Shown: positions 22,320-34,089 of the stretch, piece by piece
How positions within the stretch are numbered: the stretch's first letter is position 1
Layout of the letters: every line of letters begins with the position of its first letter
Source of the DNA: Blepharisma japonicum
Taxonomy: Eukaryota; Ciliophora; Heterotrichea; Heterotrichida; Blepharismidae
NCBI GenBank assembly: GCA_949751835.1
Contig: CATKHK010000119.1
Coordinates: forward strand, 48,153-112,152
Length of the DNA stretch: 64,000 bases
Direction: 5' to 3'
Notes under the pieces: generated by a model
What the model saw: the letters and a program-made list of their open reading frames with translations, nothing else
Databases searched by the model: none
What the model was told of the DNA's origin: nothing
Translations under genes and position numbers: made by a program

Positions 22320-23216
22320 TTATTTATCATAAATGCTTCCTTTACTCGCAGCATATTCACTATCTTCTTCTGGAATAGCTCCGTTATTGAATAAATTTGG
22401 CCTATAGATTTGGTTTAATCTTCCAACACATCTTTGGCAGAGCACATTTCTGACCTGGTCTAATGGCAAGCTCCCTTTAAGTCTTTTATTTAAATCTTCA
22501 ATTTGCTGTGTTAGCTCATTTTTTCGGTCCTTCAATGTTTCTTCTTCAGTCCTTAATTTTTCTAAAGTGTTTTCTGCTTCATTGCATTTATCATTTATAT
22601 CTCTTTCAGAGTTATGTGACTCTTCTAATGCTTTTCTCAGCTCATCGACTTTTTCTCTTGCTTTTTCTCCTTTCATCTGTTCTTCTTGCAATTTATTTTG
22701 CAGTTCTTGTTCTTTTGATCTTTGGATCCTTTCAGCTCTTGTCAGTTCTTCTTCCAATTCGTTTACTCTTGCATTTTTTTCTGACTGTTCTTTATACAGC
22801 TTTTCATTGGTATCTCTTCCTTGTTGAGCTTCCAGCTGAAGTTTGGCTATTTCAGCTTGGATTTCTTCTTGGATTTCATTTTTAATTAGTTCTCTATCGC
22901 AGTTTACACAAATTCGTGTTTCTTTTTGGTCTTCATCTGAAAGCCGTTTTAAGCTGTGGTCTTTGCATATAGAATTTCCACAATACCTGCAATGGTGGCG
23001 TCTTGTTGTTAAATTAAATTTTTTGTTGCAAATATAACATTTATTATCGTGCTTCCATTCGAGATTTCTTTCACCTTTAAGACCAATCGGACTTTGGCTG
23101 AAAAGGCTTGCAGAAGATGTGACTGATGAAGCGAAGCTGTTTTGAGTGTCAGCAAAGCTTTCTAATTGCCGAGGATCTGAAATGGTGCTTTTTGGACTTT
23201 GATCACCCATAGACAT
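22320..23216 (-). CDS. FYVE-finger coiled-coil protein
   Basis: A 298-residue protein with a FYVE zinc finger at residues about 53-110. It has the WKHD (WxxD-type) motif, CYICNKKF, the ligand-binding RRHHCRYCG, ICKDH and RICVNCD, so all zinc ligands and the basic PI3P-binding patch are present. A long coiled coil follows (residues about 115-240), then RNVLCQRCVGRLNQIYRP and an acidic tail. FYVE domains recruit proteins to PI3P-rich early endosomes; the rod suggests a tethering or scaffold role. The ATG at 23216 is chosen over an in-frame ATG 18 nt upstream because it follows an AATAAA-type leader. A relative with a weaker finger lies at 48998-50149. Confidence 0.8.
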   Translation of the reverse strand: MSMGDQSPKSTISDPRQLESFADTQNSFASSVTSSASLFSQSPIGLKGERNLEWKHDNKCYICNKKFNLTTRRHHCRYCGNSICKDHSLKRLSDEDQKETRICVNCDRELIKNEIQEEIQAEIAKLQLEAQQGRDTNEKLYKEQSEKNARVNELEEELTRAERIQRSKEQELQNKLQEEQMKGEKAREKVDELRKALEESHNSERDINDKCNEAENTLEKLRTEEETLKDRKNELTQQIEDLNKRLKGSLPLDQVRNVLCQRCVGRLNQIYRPNLFNNGAIPEEDSEYAASKGSIYDK

Positions 23217-23366
23217 TTTTATTAGGAAGTGCAAAAAATTAAAACTTTTGTTTATGAGAAATTATGCAGAGAAAAAAATTTGTCATTTATTGGAAATAAT
23301 AAGAAACAAGAATTAAAATAAGCAAAAATTATAAATGCCAGCTATTATTTTTAGGTATGTTATAAT

Positions 23367-23774
23367 ATGTATGAAAAAAACATACCAGAACAAGACTCTC
23401 TTAGCTCAGATATGCCAAAGCCAACAACTCCTATTACTGATCGTGATATAACGATGACTGATATAAAAACAAAATATATACCTGATATTAGTTATCCTCA
23501 ATATAGGAGACCAGAAATTTTTGATGAAAATGCAACTGAAATTTACCCAACTTCATGAGGAAGAACAAGTCAAATAGCGAATTGTCAATTTTGCCATCAA
23601 AAAATTAATAGTGTCGTTGTTAACGAAATAGGAATAGGCGGACTTATAGCTATGTGCTGTTTGTCGGCTTCTGGAGCTTGCTGCTTGATACCTTTCTTAA
23701 CTCCATCTTTTAAAGACTCAATACACTATTGTCCTCAATGTAATATTAGGATTGGATGTAGGACTTTATTATAA
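23367..23774 (+). CDS. LITAF-like zinc membrane protein
   Basis: A 135-residue protein read through one TGA. After a Pro/Thr-rich N-terminus (about 65 residues) comes the LITAF layout: CQFCHQKI, a hydrophobic stretch of about 22 residues rich in Cys and Gly (GIGGLIAMCCLSASGACCLI), then HYCPQCNIRIG. The two Cys pairs come together in one zinc knuckle and the hydrophobic part lies in the membrane of late endosomes. It is divergent from the FYVE gene (150 nt between starts). Confidence 0.8.
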
Positions 23775-24226
23775 GAATTTAAAAATAAATTGTTATTAAA
23801 TTATTACTAAATTAAGCTTCTTTTTATACCTTAATTTTAATAAGCCTAATTAATTCTTCATAGTTATTAGAGGTCAAATATGGCCATTATCTATCTAAAT
23901 GTGGGAATATAGATTTCTTATAGAGCAGATTCTTCAAATTAAACAAGTTTCTCTAAATTAATTATATTGCTTATTATTAGAAATTATTGAAATTCTTTAT
24001 AATTTTTAATCCTCTTAAATTTAAAGATTTTTATTGCTCAAAACAATATATTCTTAATTTTTCTTCGATTATTATATCAATAATTTCCAAATATTTGAAA
24101 AAAAAGCATAAGCTTCCATTTATGAATTTTCTCCAAAAGTGAGTTTCAATTCTCAAATTCAAAGTAAGTAATAGACAAAAAATTAATTATTTCAATCAAT
24201 TATCTTAATCTTCTATAATTTTGTTT
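23775..24226. other. convergent intergenic, nothing recognised
   Basis: About 450 nt of AT-rich DNA between the 3' ends of the LITAF-like and COPI-associated genes. No frame with TGA open, no RNA signature seen. Confidence 0.5.
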
Positions 24227-24709
24227 TTACACTTGACTGGGCTGCGGAATTTCTTTTACAGGCTCTTCAGACTTCTCCTTGATTTCATCACCTTCTTCTA
24301 TCAGCTTATCTTTTAGCTATTTATATGCTACCTTAAAATGAAATACAATATATAATATTCCAAGCGCTATATTCAGCAATGAAATGATAATTTGCCACCA
24401 ATAAGTGACAGAAAAAGAAATTGTTCCCATGCTAAATAATTCTTACAATATAAAATAAAGTCCTTTTCCAAAGTATTTTTTCAAAAAAGAAAAGAATTTT
24501 GATATGTGCTTGACTGGAAATTCGGCAAGCATTCCTATAATTCCGAAAATTATAAAGTAAAGAGCCATTATGAACTGAACAAAATTTTTAATGTCACTGA
24601 AGTAGACATAAACCATAATCCCCAGGATTATCATCCCAAATCCACAAATGCAGCTTAATACCTTCATCATTAGAGAAAGCCTTTTGTCATTTAATATCTG
24701 TCCTACCAT
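24227..24709 (-). CDS. COPI-associated (TVP15/18-like) membrane protein
   Basis: A 150-residue protein made from three exons. Introns are 24446-24432 (GTAAGAATTATTTAG) and 24331-24317 (GTAGCATATAAATAG), both 15 nt. Four hydrophobic helices are visible: VLSCICGFGMIILGIMVYVY, FIMALYFIIFGIIGMLAEF, then, across the first splice, GLYFIFMGTISF, and IIISLLNIALGILYIVF. The MALYFIIFGIIGMLAEF...FGKGLYFIFMG pattern matches the COPI-associated protein family of Golgi membranes. The C-terminal tail is charged and cytosolic (EEGDEIKEKSEEPVK). Its role in Golgi transport is inferred from family. Confidence 0.7.
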
Positions 24710-24734
24710 TTTATTATAATTATCTCATTTTATG

Positions 24735-27700
24735 TTATTCCTGCTTTTTGCAAATAGATATAAGACATATCAGAATGAGACCATAAAATAAAGATGAAAA
24801 TACAGCAACTTTAAGAATTGATAAAAATTGCCCTGAACATTTTTCACCTTTGGATGAGCTTGAATATCCGTCCTTACACAAGCATTCTCCATTCATACAA
24901 ATCCCATGCTCTCCACAATCCACATCTATGCATGAGCTTTCTTCTTGACATTTTTCGCCTCCCCAGCCATTTTCGCATTCACACTTGCCGCCTTTATTAC
25001 AAACTTGATGTTTTCCATTGCAATTTGTGCATTTATTGCTGATTTCACAAAAAACACCTGTAAAATCTTGCTCACAGAAGCATTTCCCATTATTACAAAT
25101 TCCATTCCCAGAGCATTCTAATCCATCATTAATGCAATTTTGTGCATTTTCTAATAAAATGTGGACTTCGCAAGCTTCTCCCATTCAGCCTTCATCACAC
25201 AAGCATTTATTATTGACACATCTTCCTTTACTTGAGCAGCCTAAAGGACAATGAGTTGGGGTAATTTCTCCTTGTTGTAAAAAAGCTGTGCATGAAGCAT
25301 CGCCTGATTTACAATAGCAGTTTCCAGCAAAGCAGACTCCATCGCAGTTTTCGTCACATTTTGTGTGTTTTGATATTTCTTTTTGGCATGATTTTCCCCG
25401 GAACCCAGGATTACAGTAGCATTTTCCAAAGCGGCAAACACCATGAGAGTTGCAGTCGTCAGGGCATGATTTTTTTATAGAGCAGTCTTCGCCGTCGTAT
25501 TGAGGGTCACAATAGCATTTTCCAAAAAAGCAGCTTCCATGACCATTACAAATTCCATTGCCAGGACAATTGATAGGGACTGGAACCAAGCAGTTTTCTC
25601 CAGTTCAGCCATACTCGCATTCGCATATGTTTCCATTTCTTTTAGAATGAGGAGGACATGATTCGTTTTTTATAATTAAACTGCAATCGTCTCCGTGGTA
25701 TCCTTCTTTGCATAAACATTTCGATTTTTCACAAATTCCATTTCCGGAGCAGGAATTTGGGCATGAATTTTCACCACACTTTTGTCCATCCTCACAGAAA
25801 CAAGACCCATAGATACAGATGGAGCCTTTAGGGCAAGAAATAGGACAAGAAACCGATATTTCACAAATTTCGCCAGTGTAGCCAGGATCGCAGTAGCAAT
25901 GGCCATATTGACACATTCCATGATTTGAACAGTTTTCTGGGCATTTTACAGCTTCTTTAGAGGTGCAGGTAGGCCCTGAATATCCTGGCTCACATAAGCA
26001 TTTTCCATGGTGAAAGGTACCATGATCATTGCATTCATCTTGAATTTTTATTTCACAGTTTTTACCTGTTCAACCTTTATTGCATAAGCAGTCGCCATGT
26101 AAGCATTTTCCGTTTTTCGAGCAATGCTTAGGACAATTTAAAGACAGTGAGCAGTCTTTACCAATAAATCCAGGGTTGCAGGTGCAGATTCCAGCTATAC
26201 ATTTACCATTTTGGCATTGGCAGCTTGCCCTTTCACAATGATTTCCAGAATACCCAATATTACACTCACATTGCCCTTGCTTACAAATTCCATGGCCCGA
26301 GCATTGTCCGTTTAAAAAATCCCCACAAGCTTGAGTAGGCTGGCTACAATCTTCTCCTTTTCAGCCATTTAAACAATAGCAAATTCCATTTTTGCATATT
26401 CCATTTCCATTACAATTACAATTCTCTCCACCATTTTCTTCTTTTTCCTCACAAGCACTTCCTTTTCAGCCATTTTCACAAATGCACATCTCATTTTTGC
26501 AGACTCCATGGCCATTGCAATTATTTTTGCACTGAGGAGGCTCTCCACAGTCTTCTCCGCCCCATCCATTATCACAATAGCATTTGCCTTGCTTACATTT
26601 TCCATGATAATTGCATTCTTTTGGGCAAGCAATTTCATATTCACAAGCTTCTCCATAATACCCAGGGTCACAAGCACATTTTCCTAATGTGCAAGATCCT
26701 CTATAAGAGCAGTCTCCAGGGCATCTTTTAGCTTCTGAGCAATCATGTCCTATAAATCCGCTATTGCATTGGCATACTGAATTTTCGCAAACCCCATTTC
26801 CTGAGCATTCGTTCGGACAAAAATCAGAGCAGCCAGGGCCAGTGTAGCCACTATTGCATATGCATTCTCCTTTTGGTGTACAAATTCCCTAAATATTGTT
26901 TACATTTCCACTACAGTCATTTATACAAGGTTTCATAGAGCAATCGTCACCTCTTCAGCCAGTCTTGCACTTACAAAGACCATTTTCTTGGCAAATTCCA
27001 TGAGAACTGGAGCTGCAATTTCTTGGGCATGGGATTTGTCTAAATATTAATTACATATCACACATAACGCCAGAATACCCTGGGTAGCATTCACACCTTT
27101 CAGTTTTCGCGTTACAATATCCTCCAGAGGTTATTACTTCAAAAATGGGAGTTCCTTGTAAAGTTAGGGGTATGTCTTCACGGGATTTATAAGTATGATA
27201 CCCTGAGTCTGTGTATAGTTCATATCTGACACTTAAAATCGTACAATTCATAGGACAGATTGTGTGCTCACATTCAGATCCCCCATATCCCATATAGCAT
27301 TTGCAAGCTCCATGCTCACAAACCCCTCTCTGATTGCAATCATTATTGCATCTCATATCTATTGAGCAGTCATCTCCTTCCCAGCCACTTTCACAGTTGC
27401 ATATTCCTTCTTCACATTTTCCATTCCCTGAGCATCTATTTTTACAAGAAATTTCGCAATTTCCTCCAAAATACCCGTCATCACATTCACAGCAGCTTCC
27501 TTTGTATTTTCCATGCCCACTACAATCTGGGCATTTTGCATCACAAAATTTCCCACAGAATCCTGGCAAGCAGTGGCATTCTTCTCCTATCAGAGTTCCT
27601 TGCTCGTTACAATTCAAAGAATACTTAGGAAGTTCGCATCCTTCACAGTTACAAGTATAATCTCCAGTACATTTAAATCCATCAGGGCAGCCATATGGAC

Positions 27701-29342
27701 AAGAAAATTCACAATTTTCTCCACCGAAATTTTCAAAACAGTCACATTTTCCAGTTTTATGATTACAAGAGCCTCTTGATTGCTCACTCCCACAAGAGTA
27801 GGGACAATGTCGAAATTCACAGGAAACCCCGAAATATTCAGGGAGACAAATACATTTGTCATTTTCACAAACGCCACGATTTCTGCAGTTTGAAGGACAG
27901 TTACCATGAAGCTCAAAATTTTCTTGCAGAAGAATAGGGTTTGTTGTGTTTTCTGGGATATTATTGATAGAAATTGAAGAAATTTGTGGGGGATTTGAAA
28001 TAGAGCAATCAGGACCTTCAAAATTATCATAGCAGATGCAGGATTTGGTAGAAATTTCACATTTACCATTCCCATTGCAATTGTTTTGGCAATATGAAAG
28101 CTCACAAGATTCTCCATAAAATCCTTCTTTGCATTCACACACCCCATTTGAAAATTTACCATTAGATTCTTCACAGTAAGTATCACATTTAGCTTTTAAC
28201 ATTAAAAAATACGGCTTTTCTATGTGAGATTCATGCAAAAGTCCATGCCCTCCTATAACAAATCCTCCATATTCAGTTCCTAAGGTTAGTTGCTTTTCTT
28301 TTGGTGGAATTGATTGATTGGGATTAGCAATTTTCTGATTGTTCCAAAATAAAGATTTTTTCCCAGATAAATTTATATCAAATCTTAGCGAAAAAATGTC
28401 ATTATAGCATTGTGATAATGAATAATTGCAGCCTCCTATTAAGAATAAATTTAATCCGTTTTTTATAAGAGAATGCCCTTCTCTAGGCGACGGAGGTTCT
28501 CCTATTAATTCAAATTCTTTTGAGCTAAGCCATGATAATGAAATTTTCCCTTTTACGAGTTGAATTTTTAAGATAGAGATGTCATTGAAATATTCTCCTC
28601 CATTACTTCCTCCAATAACTACCATAAATCCGTATTCATTTTTATTTATGAGATGGCACGAATGTCCTTTCCTAGGAGAAGGGCTGTTACCTGTAATTTC
28701 AGGTTTTTCTCATTTAGACCCTTTGATATCAAAAATCCATACATCATTATATACATCTATTTCGCTTTCTCCTCCAAACAACACTAAATATTTCATATTT
28801 TCACTACTAAAAATCCCTATACAGCCATCAGATCTAGCAAGCAGCTATATATTATTTACATTTTCATTTTTATTTTCAATAATTTTTATTTGGTCAATAT
28901 TGTTTACATCAATTCTATACAAGTCATTCAATTGATCTCCATTGATATTTTGACCGCCATAAAGGTAAAGGAACTTTGATTCTTCATCAAATACCCATAA
29001 AAACCCAAAACCAGGAGGAATTTTTGTTTTGATTTTTGTTGAAATCCATTGTTTTGTGCTGAATAAAAATTACATCAAATCAAAAATAGAAAGATCAATT
29101 GAACAGCGCTTTGATTGAGTTGGACAAGTGTTAAAAATATAAGAAGTAGATTGCGTTGAAAAGCCAAAAGGCTCATAGAATTGATAATTTTCAATAATTT
29201 GGTCTGAAGAGCTTCAATATGCACAATTTTCGGTATTTGAAGATATTAATCCGTTACTTGGGCTTTGGAGAAGTCCTGGAGATAAAGGTTTTAGTAATGC
29301 TTGAGTTTGAATGATTTGAGCTATGATAAATGCTAAAAACAT
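24735..29342 (-). CDS. kelch plus EGF-repeat receptor-like protein
   Basis: A 1515-residue protein assembled with TGA = Trp and four 15-nt introns (29073-29059, which ends in CAG, 28859-28845, 27054-27040 and 26903-26889). Residues 1-15 form a signal peptide. The first 380 residues contain kelch-type blades (FLYLYGGQNINGDQLNDLYR, VVIGGSNGGEYFNDIS, FLIGGCNYSLSQCYND, FVIGGHG). They are followed by at least 25 EGF-like units of the type CxxxCxxxGxCxxGxCxCxxGYxGxxC. Near the C-terminus a single TM helix (KVAVFSSLFYGLILICLISI) precedes a six-residue basic-ended tail. The kelch-then-EGF order recalls attractin and MEGF8. A large surface adhesion or prey-recognition protein is a reasonable inference; the tail is too short to signal alone. 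Confidence 0.85.
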
Positions 29343-29522
29343 TTTTTAATTTAAATTTTAACTGAAATATGAATATTTTTTTAAGTGAATTTTATCCAAA
29401 ATTCAATAGTTTACTTGCTGATGAAAGTTATAAGAATAGCTTATTATTATTATTAATCTATAAGAATGAAGTATTTTAAGATAAATAAATGGTAAATTCC
29501 CAATAATATTACTTTATAACAA

Positions 29523-30080
29523 ATGCTAAGAAAAGTCATTAGAAAATTTGCAGGGATTATTGCTTCACCAGATGAAGTTATTTTGCTAGTTGATGAAAAT
29601 AATAAACCTATAGGAAGTACAACAAGACAAAATGTTCGAAAAAATCATTTTTTGCATCGTTCAAGCTTTATTTTTATACAAAATCCAATATCCGAGAAAT
29701 TTTATGTACAAAAACGAGTTATGCATAAAGAAACCTTTCCAGGGTATTATGATCCTGCTCCAGGAGGGATGGTTTTAGCCTCTGATCCAAGCGACGAATT
29801 TGGAGCTAAAAGGGAACTTGAAGAAGAAATGGGAATTTCTGGGGTGAACCTTGAATTTTTGTTTAATATGCTATATAAATCAGAAGATCCATTGTGGTGT
29901 GCTGTATTTTTCACTAAATGGGATGGAGAACTGAGGCTCCAAAAAGAGGAGGTTGAGCTTGTAGAAATGATGAGCCTAGAAGAAATCATACGAAGGGCAA
30001 GGGTTGAAAATTTCACACCTGATAGTATGGAAATATTGAATAAATTGATTGATATGGGGAAATTCAAATTAAAAATATAG
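29523..30080 (+). CDS. Nudix hydrolase (IDI/YfcD-like)
   Basis: A 185-residue Nudix protein. The Nudix box is seen as GMVLASDPSDEFGAKRELEEEMGI, close to the consensus Gx5Ex7REUxEExGU but with Asp-Glu-Phe around the first Glu, and DEVILLVDENNKPIG with LHRSSFIFIQN in front. This front part resembles the isopentenyl-diphosphate isomerase-like and YfcD branch, which have DexExnPxG near the start. The isomerase active-site Cys (in a context such as TNTCCSHPL) is not visible, so hydrolysis of a nucleotide or other diphosphate is more likely than IPP isomerisation. Single exon. Confidence 0.8.
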   Translation: MLRKVIRKFAGIIASPDEVILLVDENNKPIGSTTRQNVRKNHFLHRSSFIFIQNPISEKFYVQKRVMHKETFPGYYDPAPGGMVLASDPSDEFGAKRELEEEMGISGVNLEFLFNMLYKSEDPLWCAVFFTKWDGELRLQKEEVELVEMMSLEEIIRRARVENFTPDSMEILNKLIDMGKFKLKI

Positions 30081-30118
30081 ATAAAAACGTAAAAGTTTCA
30101 ACAATAAATTAAATTAAT

Positions 30119-30907
30119 TTATAAACTAAGGCTTCTCGCTATCGTACAATTTTTGATAATAGGAAAATCAAGGTCTTTATGCTTCACTTTTTGATTTAAA
30201 ATATCAGCTCTTTTTTGTTCAAATTCAGCTATATTAAGGGTGACTATCGTTTTTTTGACAGTTTCTTTATTCCTAATTCACATTAAAATTTCCACAATCT
30301 TTTTGAGATCTAGCACAATTTTTTGGATATTCGCCAAATTTTGGATTTTTTTGTCTTTTTTGGGCCTAAGCTCCATTTTTGGATGTTTTCTGGTCATAAA
30401 CGTTTGCTTTATGCACTGATCTTTGCTGTCTTTTCCTTTTCAAAATTCCCTTAGAATGCTGTGTCCATTATCTTTCCTATTTCCTAATCAATAATCATAA
30501 ATCTTTTCTAAATACTTATAGGATTTCCCTAAAATATTTGTAGTAATTTCAAGAGCTTTTTCTTTAGGAATCGGCGCTTTAAAATTTGAGAGCTTCTCCC
30601 AAAGGTCTATAGAACGGCCAAAGGTTTCAATTGTTTCCTTTTTTTGGCTCCTGAGAGTTTTTTTTAAGAAGATCAAGTCAGCTTGAGTTAGCTCATATTT
30701 AATTGGGAGAACTTTGAAAAGAGGAGGAGGCTGTTTGAATCGGATATAATAGGATGGCTGATTGAATTTGAGGAGGCTTGGAGGATCAAGCACTTGCTCA
30801 ATTTCTGGGACTTTGATTTGGGATTCAGATTTATTTTGAATTAATGCTGCGGGCTCGTATTCTTCTAAATCAAGAATAAGGGGATCTGAAAATTTATCTG
30901 GATTCAT
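30119..30907 (-). CDS. enhancer-of-polycomb-like protein (EPL1)
   Basis: A 262-residue protein read through three TGA codons, so standard-code prediction stops halfway. The part from YELTQADLIFLKK to YLEKIYDYWLGNR follows the Epl1 domain pattern (D/E-rich FLxxL, then an EKxxxxxxxIYDYWxxxR end). The next part, FMTRKHPKMELRPKKDKK followed by LANIQKIVLDLKKIVEILMW and IRNKETVKKTIV, corresponds to the RRRxEKMxxRxxRKN and MLKLRRDLxxAxxILExI segments. Epl1 bridges the catalytic Esa1/Tip60 module of the NuA4 histone acetyltransferase and its nucleosome substrate. It is much shorter than yeast or human Epl1 and has no C-terminal extension. No PHD finger, so a BRPF protein is less likely. Confidence 0.7.
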
Positions 30908-30972
30908 TAGATTATAGGTCAACTACATATTTTAATTCATTAGAGAAAATCTCCTAAATATCGAATAATAAA

Positions 30973-32388
30973 ATGGCCAAAAAAGGTTTAATACTTGACC
31001 TGATTTATATTTGTGTCACAGTTCTTGTTCTCTGTATTATAACTGAGAAGCCCCTTTATTTGCCACTTTTATCTACAGTATCAATTGCAGTGTTTCATTT
31101 TTTCAAATTAAAACATGAATCAATTTTTTCCTATGCTCTATTAGTAATTACTTATTCTTACTGACTCAGCGTTTCTGAACCAGGATGGCAAGAGAGAATT
31201 GGATGAATTTTAATGGTTTCAGAAGGTTGGATAATTGGACTAAAATACCCTTTGAATAACCGTATAATGGGAATCTGTGGTAAAATTTTCCTAAAACTCT
31301 TCTTAGGGTATTACTATCACTTTGATATGGTAAGCACATCTTTGGCTGCATATATCCCTTTATTCGCTCATAGATTTTATAGCTATAAAGACCCAGAAGA
31401 TTATGATGCTACTAAAATGGTTTTTCATGACACTACAAAAGGTTTAATTTTAACTAACGCTCATCAAGTTATAGCTTCAAATAAAGCCTCACAAAATATT
31501 TTCCCTTCATTTTCTGATTTATTTACATTAAACCCAGCAATATCTTCATCCCCTCCATTTCTAAAACTTTTAATGACAAAATCTTCTGGACTATACAAAA
31601 ATTCTTCGAATTTATATGAAATCTGCTGCTCCTCTGTTACTGTTAAAGAAAAATCACTAATTTTGATCACAATTTCTGACATAACAAATATATCAAAAGA
31701 ATATGCAAAAATTTATTCAGCTGAAAAATATTATAAAAAATTTTCACATGAATTGAGAGAACCACTAGATGGTAATTTTTATATAGAACTTTCCAATTCT
31801 ATTGACCCAGGAGAACAAATTAATAAGGAATTTGCAAAAAAATTGCAATTAGTCACTAATGCAGTAAACTCATTTGAAGATGTTGTTAATTTGAAATTAG
31901 GGAGAGAAATCAAGAGAAATATAGTAAAGGTAAGCATTGAAGATGAAGCAGAGAAAATATGTCACGCTTTAGAAAATATAGCCAAAAAGAAAGCTCTGAC
32001 TTTGACTTGAAAGGTCGATAATAGCTTGAAAAAAATCTATGAAATTGATTTAATGAGGGTTAAAGAATGCATAATTGCAGGAGTGAAATATGCCATTAAT
32101 TTTGCTGCATATCGAGATCAAATAATGCTGAATTTTAGGCAAAATAATGAAAAAGAAGTTTTGTTTACAGTCCAAGGGAAATTTTCAGAACAAAAATCGT
32201 ATGATTTGAAGTTATTAAGGCTGATTACACCGTTAATAGGCTCAATGCCAGTTAAATTGACAGAGACTACACTAAGCTTTTCATTTTATTATGCAGATGA
32301 TGTAGAGAGATATTTTACAAGTAAATCTGATGAAAATGTTAACCTTAGAGGTTTATCTTTTTCAAGCTACCGTACAAGTAATCATTAA
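30973..32388 (+). CDS. degenerate sensor histidine-kinase-like membrane protein
   Basis: A 471-residue protein, two or more TGA codons read as Trp. The N-terminal 110 residues contain several hydrophobic helices (IYICVTVLVLCIITE, LYLPLLSTVSIAVFHFF, IFSYALLVITYSYW). Residues about 135-245 resemble a PAS-like sensor fold (GLILTNAHQVIASNKAS, IFPSFSDLF, LILITISDITN). Then comes FSHELREPL with the H-box histidine at about residue 259. The following part aligns in outline with a HATPase domain (IAGVKYAINFAAYRDQIMLN in the place of the N-box), but the Asn of the N-box and the Gly-rich lid are missing. It could be a pseudokinase or a much diverged family member. No receiver domain is attached. Confidence 0.6.
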
Positions 32389-32482
32389 TTTAAAGCTAAA
32401 ATGAATATATAAAATATTTATAATAATATTAAACTATCTTGCCCGTAGGCACTGGTATAAAGAAACTCAATTATTATAAACT

Positions 32483-33607
32483 TTACGTATCGTAACCAAT
32501 TGAGTTATTTACTGAAGAATCTGATTGAGCTGACATCTGAGCTTCTGAGCAACTTCTATAAGTGTATTTATCTTCAGATTGGCTTGTATCTATAAGTGGG
32601 CATCTACTTAATTTTTTAAGCAAAGTCTTTTCCCATGCTTGCAAATTGCTTTCACTATTCACAGCTGAATTTAAATTCTCCCCAAATTTTTCTTTTATTT
32701 TACATTTCAATTCATTCCTTGTGAGCTTCCCATAAGTGCTTAGGGCCCAAATTATATGTTCATTCATAGAATTATTTGCGACTTTTGCAACCCTTGTACT
32801 GTTTTTTAATGAATAAAATCCAGGAATTTTTTGGAAGCTTGTGCATAAGATTTGTTTGACGCTTCTTTTCCATCTGCACTCTTTATTGTTTTCACTGACT
32901 TCACTAAATAAATAATCTTTATAATTTTTTTCAATGGCTTCAATAATTTCTTCCTTAGTTCCAGTATTGTTTGGGAGAGATTTTAAAGCTTCATTGATCA
33001 TAGTGTTTATTGTAGGTTTGGTTGATTTTGCTCTTTTAGTAGACTCAGCCCTATGATTTAGTCCATGCTTCATAAGCTGAGTAGCTTTGGTTCTTAAACT
33101 ACACATACTTCTTCCCATCTGCAAGGCTAACTGATTTCAGGCTTCATTAGGGATTTTGGAATGAGGGTAAGAATTGCTGATAAAGTTATACAATTGTTCC
33201 TCTTCTGATTTAGTCCAAAGTTGCCGCTTGCGGGTATCAGAGGTTACAGAAGAGCTGTCACAGTCTGCGAATAGCTTGCCAATATTGAAGTTATCAGGGT
33301 CTTCAACTAATGAAGGCAAATCCATTTTGTCCATAAAGCTTCGCTTGTGGGGAGGTGGCTGATGCTTAAAAAGCTTGTCTAAATTCATAGGCTCTTCATT
33401 GGTAAATAAATTTTCACCTGGATTAGTAGGTGCAAGAGTAACCCAGCCATCAAGAACAGCTGAGGAGTGCTTTTGAAACAGGACTGATGGATTGTTCTGA
33501 GTCCACTGCCGATTGAGAGCCATCCATTCTGGCTCTACTTGCATTTCTAATTCTTCTTCTTGCAAGGCGAAGTCATAGTATTCAGAAAAATCGTAATGCA
33601 TGTCCAT
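32483..33607 (-). CDS. Myb/SANT-domain DNA-binding protein
   Basis: A 374-residue protein with one TGA (Trp) inside the Myb repeat. The repeat (residues about 133-190) runs RQLWTKSEEEQLYNFISNSY, then KIPNEAWNQLALQMGRS, then SLRTKATQLMKHG, giving the three Trp/aromatic-spaced helices of a SANT/Myb fold. Residues 1-130 are acidic and aromatic (a possible activation region). After the Myb unit there is a second helical domain, NEALKSLPNNTGTKEEIIEAIEKN, with a basic CRWKRSVKQILCTSFQKIPGF, and a third KLTRNELKCKIKEKFGEN stretch, both like winged-helix folds. Probably a transcription regulator. Confidence 0.65.
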
Positions 33608-34089
33608 TGCTATTGATTGGTATCTGTAATATTTATTATAAGAAATTATTTAAGAAGGGGCCAGATATGAATTTGATTGAGAATAAAGAAGTTAGATTTC
33701 TATAAGTTTTTTTTAACATTTTATTCTTACTTTATCAAAAATTATATGAAAAAAATTAATTTTGAAATAAATGTGGATTCAAGTCCTTCTAATTGCTTAT
33801 GTAATTAAAGGCTTATATGGACAATTTAGGAGGATTTATAATAACAGCCAGTATTTTATTAGAAATCTAAAGGGTATCATTGCAGTCTATAAATTTAAAA
33901 TTAATAATAATAATTTCTCATTTTCTAGGAAAGCAGAGCCGTATTAATACTTGATAGTAAATTTGGCTTACTATTTCAAAAACGAATACTTAATTTTTCA
34001 TCCAATTTTCACCTATTCTCAGTTCATAAAAAATAACTGCTTGCCCTCAAGGATTTATATATATCAACAATAATACTTATGCTATTAAT
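33608..34089. other. intergenic, nothing recognised
   Basis: About 480 nt, AT-rich. A GATTCAAGTCC string at about 33777 resembles a tRNA B-box but no cloverleaf can be drawn around it. No frame seen. Confidence 0.45.

Noticed and set aside
27260-27660. His/Ser-rich plus-strand frames opposite the EGF gene
   Set aside because: They are the mirror image of Cys-rich EGF codons (TGC/TGT read in reverse), with no independent start context.
33771-33790. Possible tRNA B-box (GATTCAAGTCC)
   Set aside because: No A-box or cloverleaf can be drawn around it.
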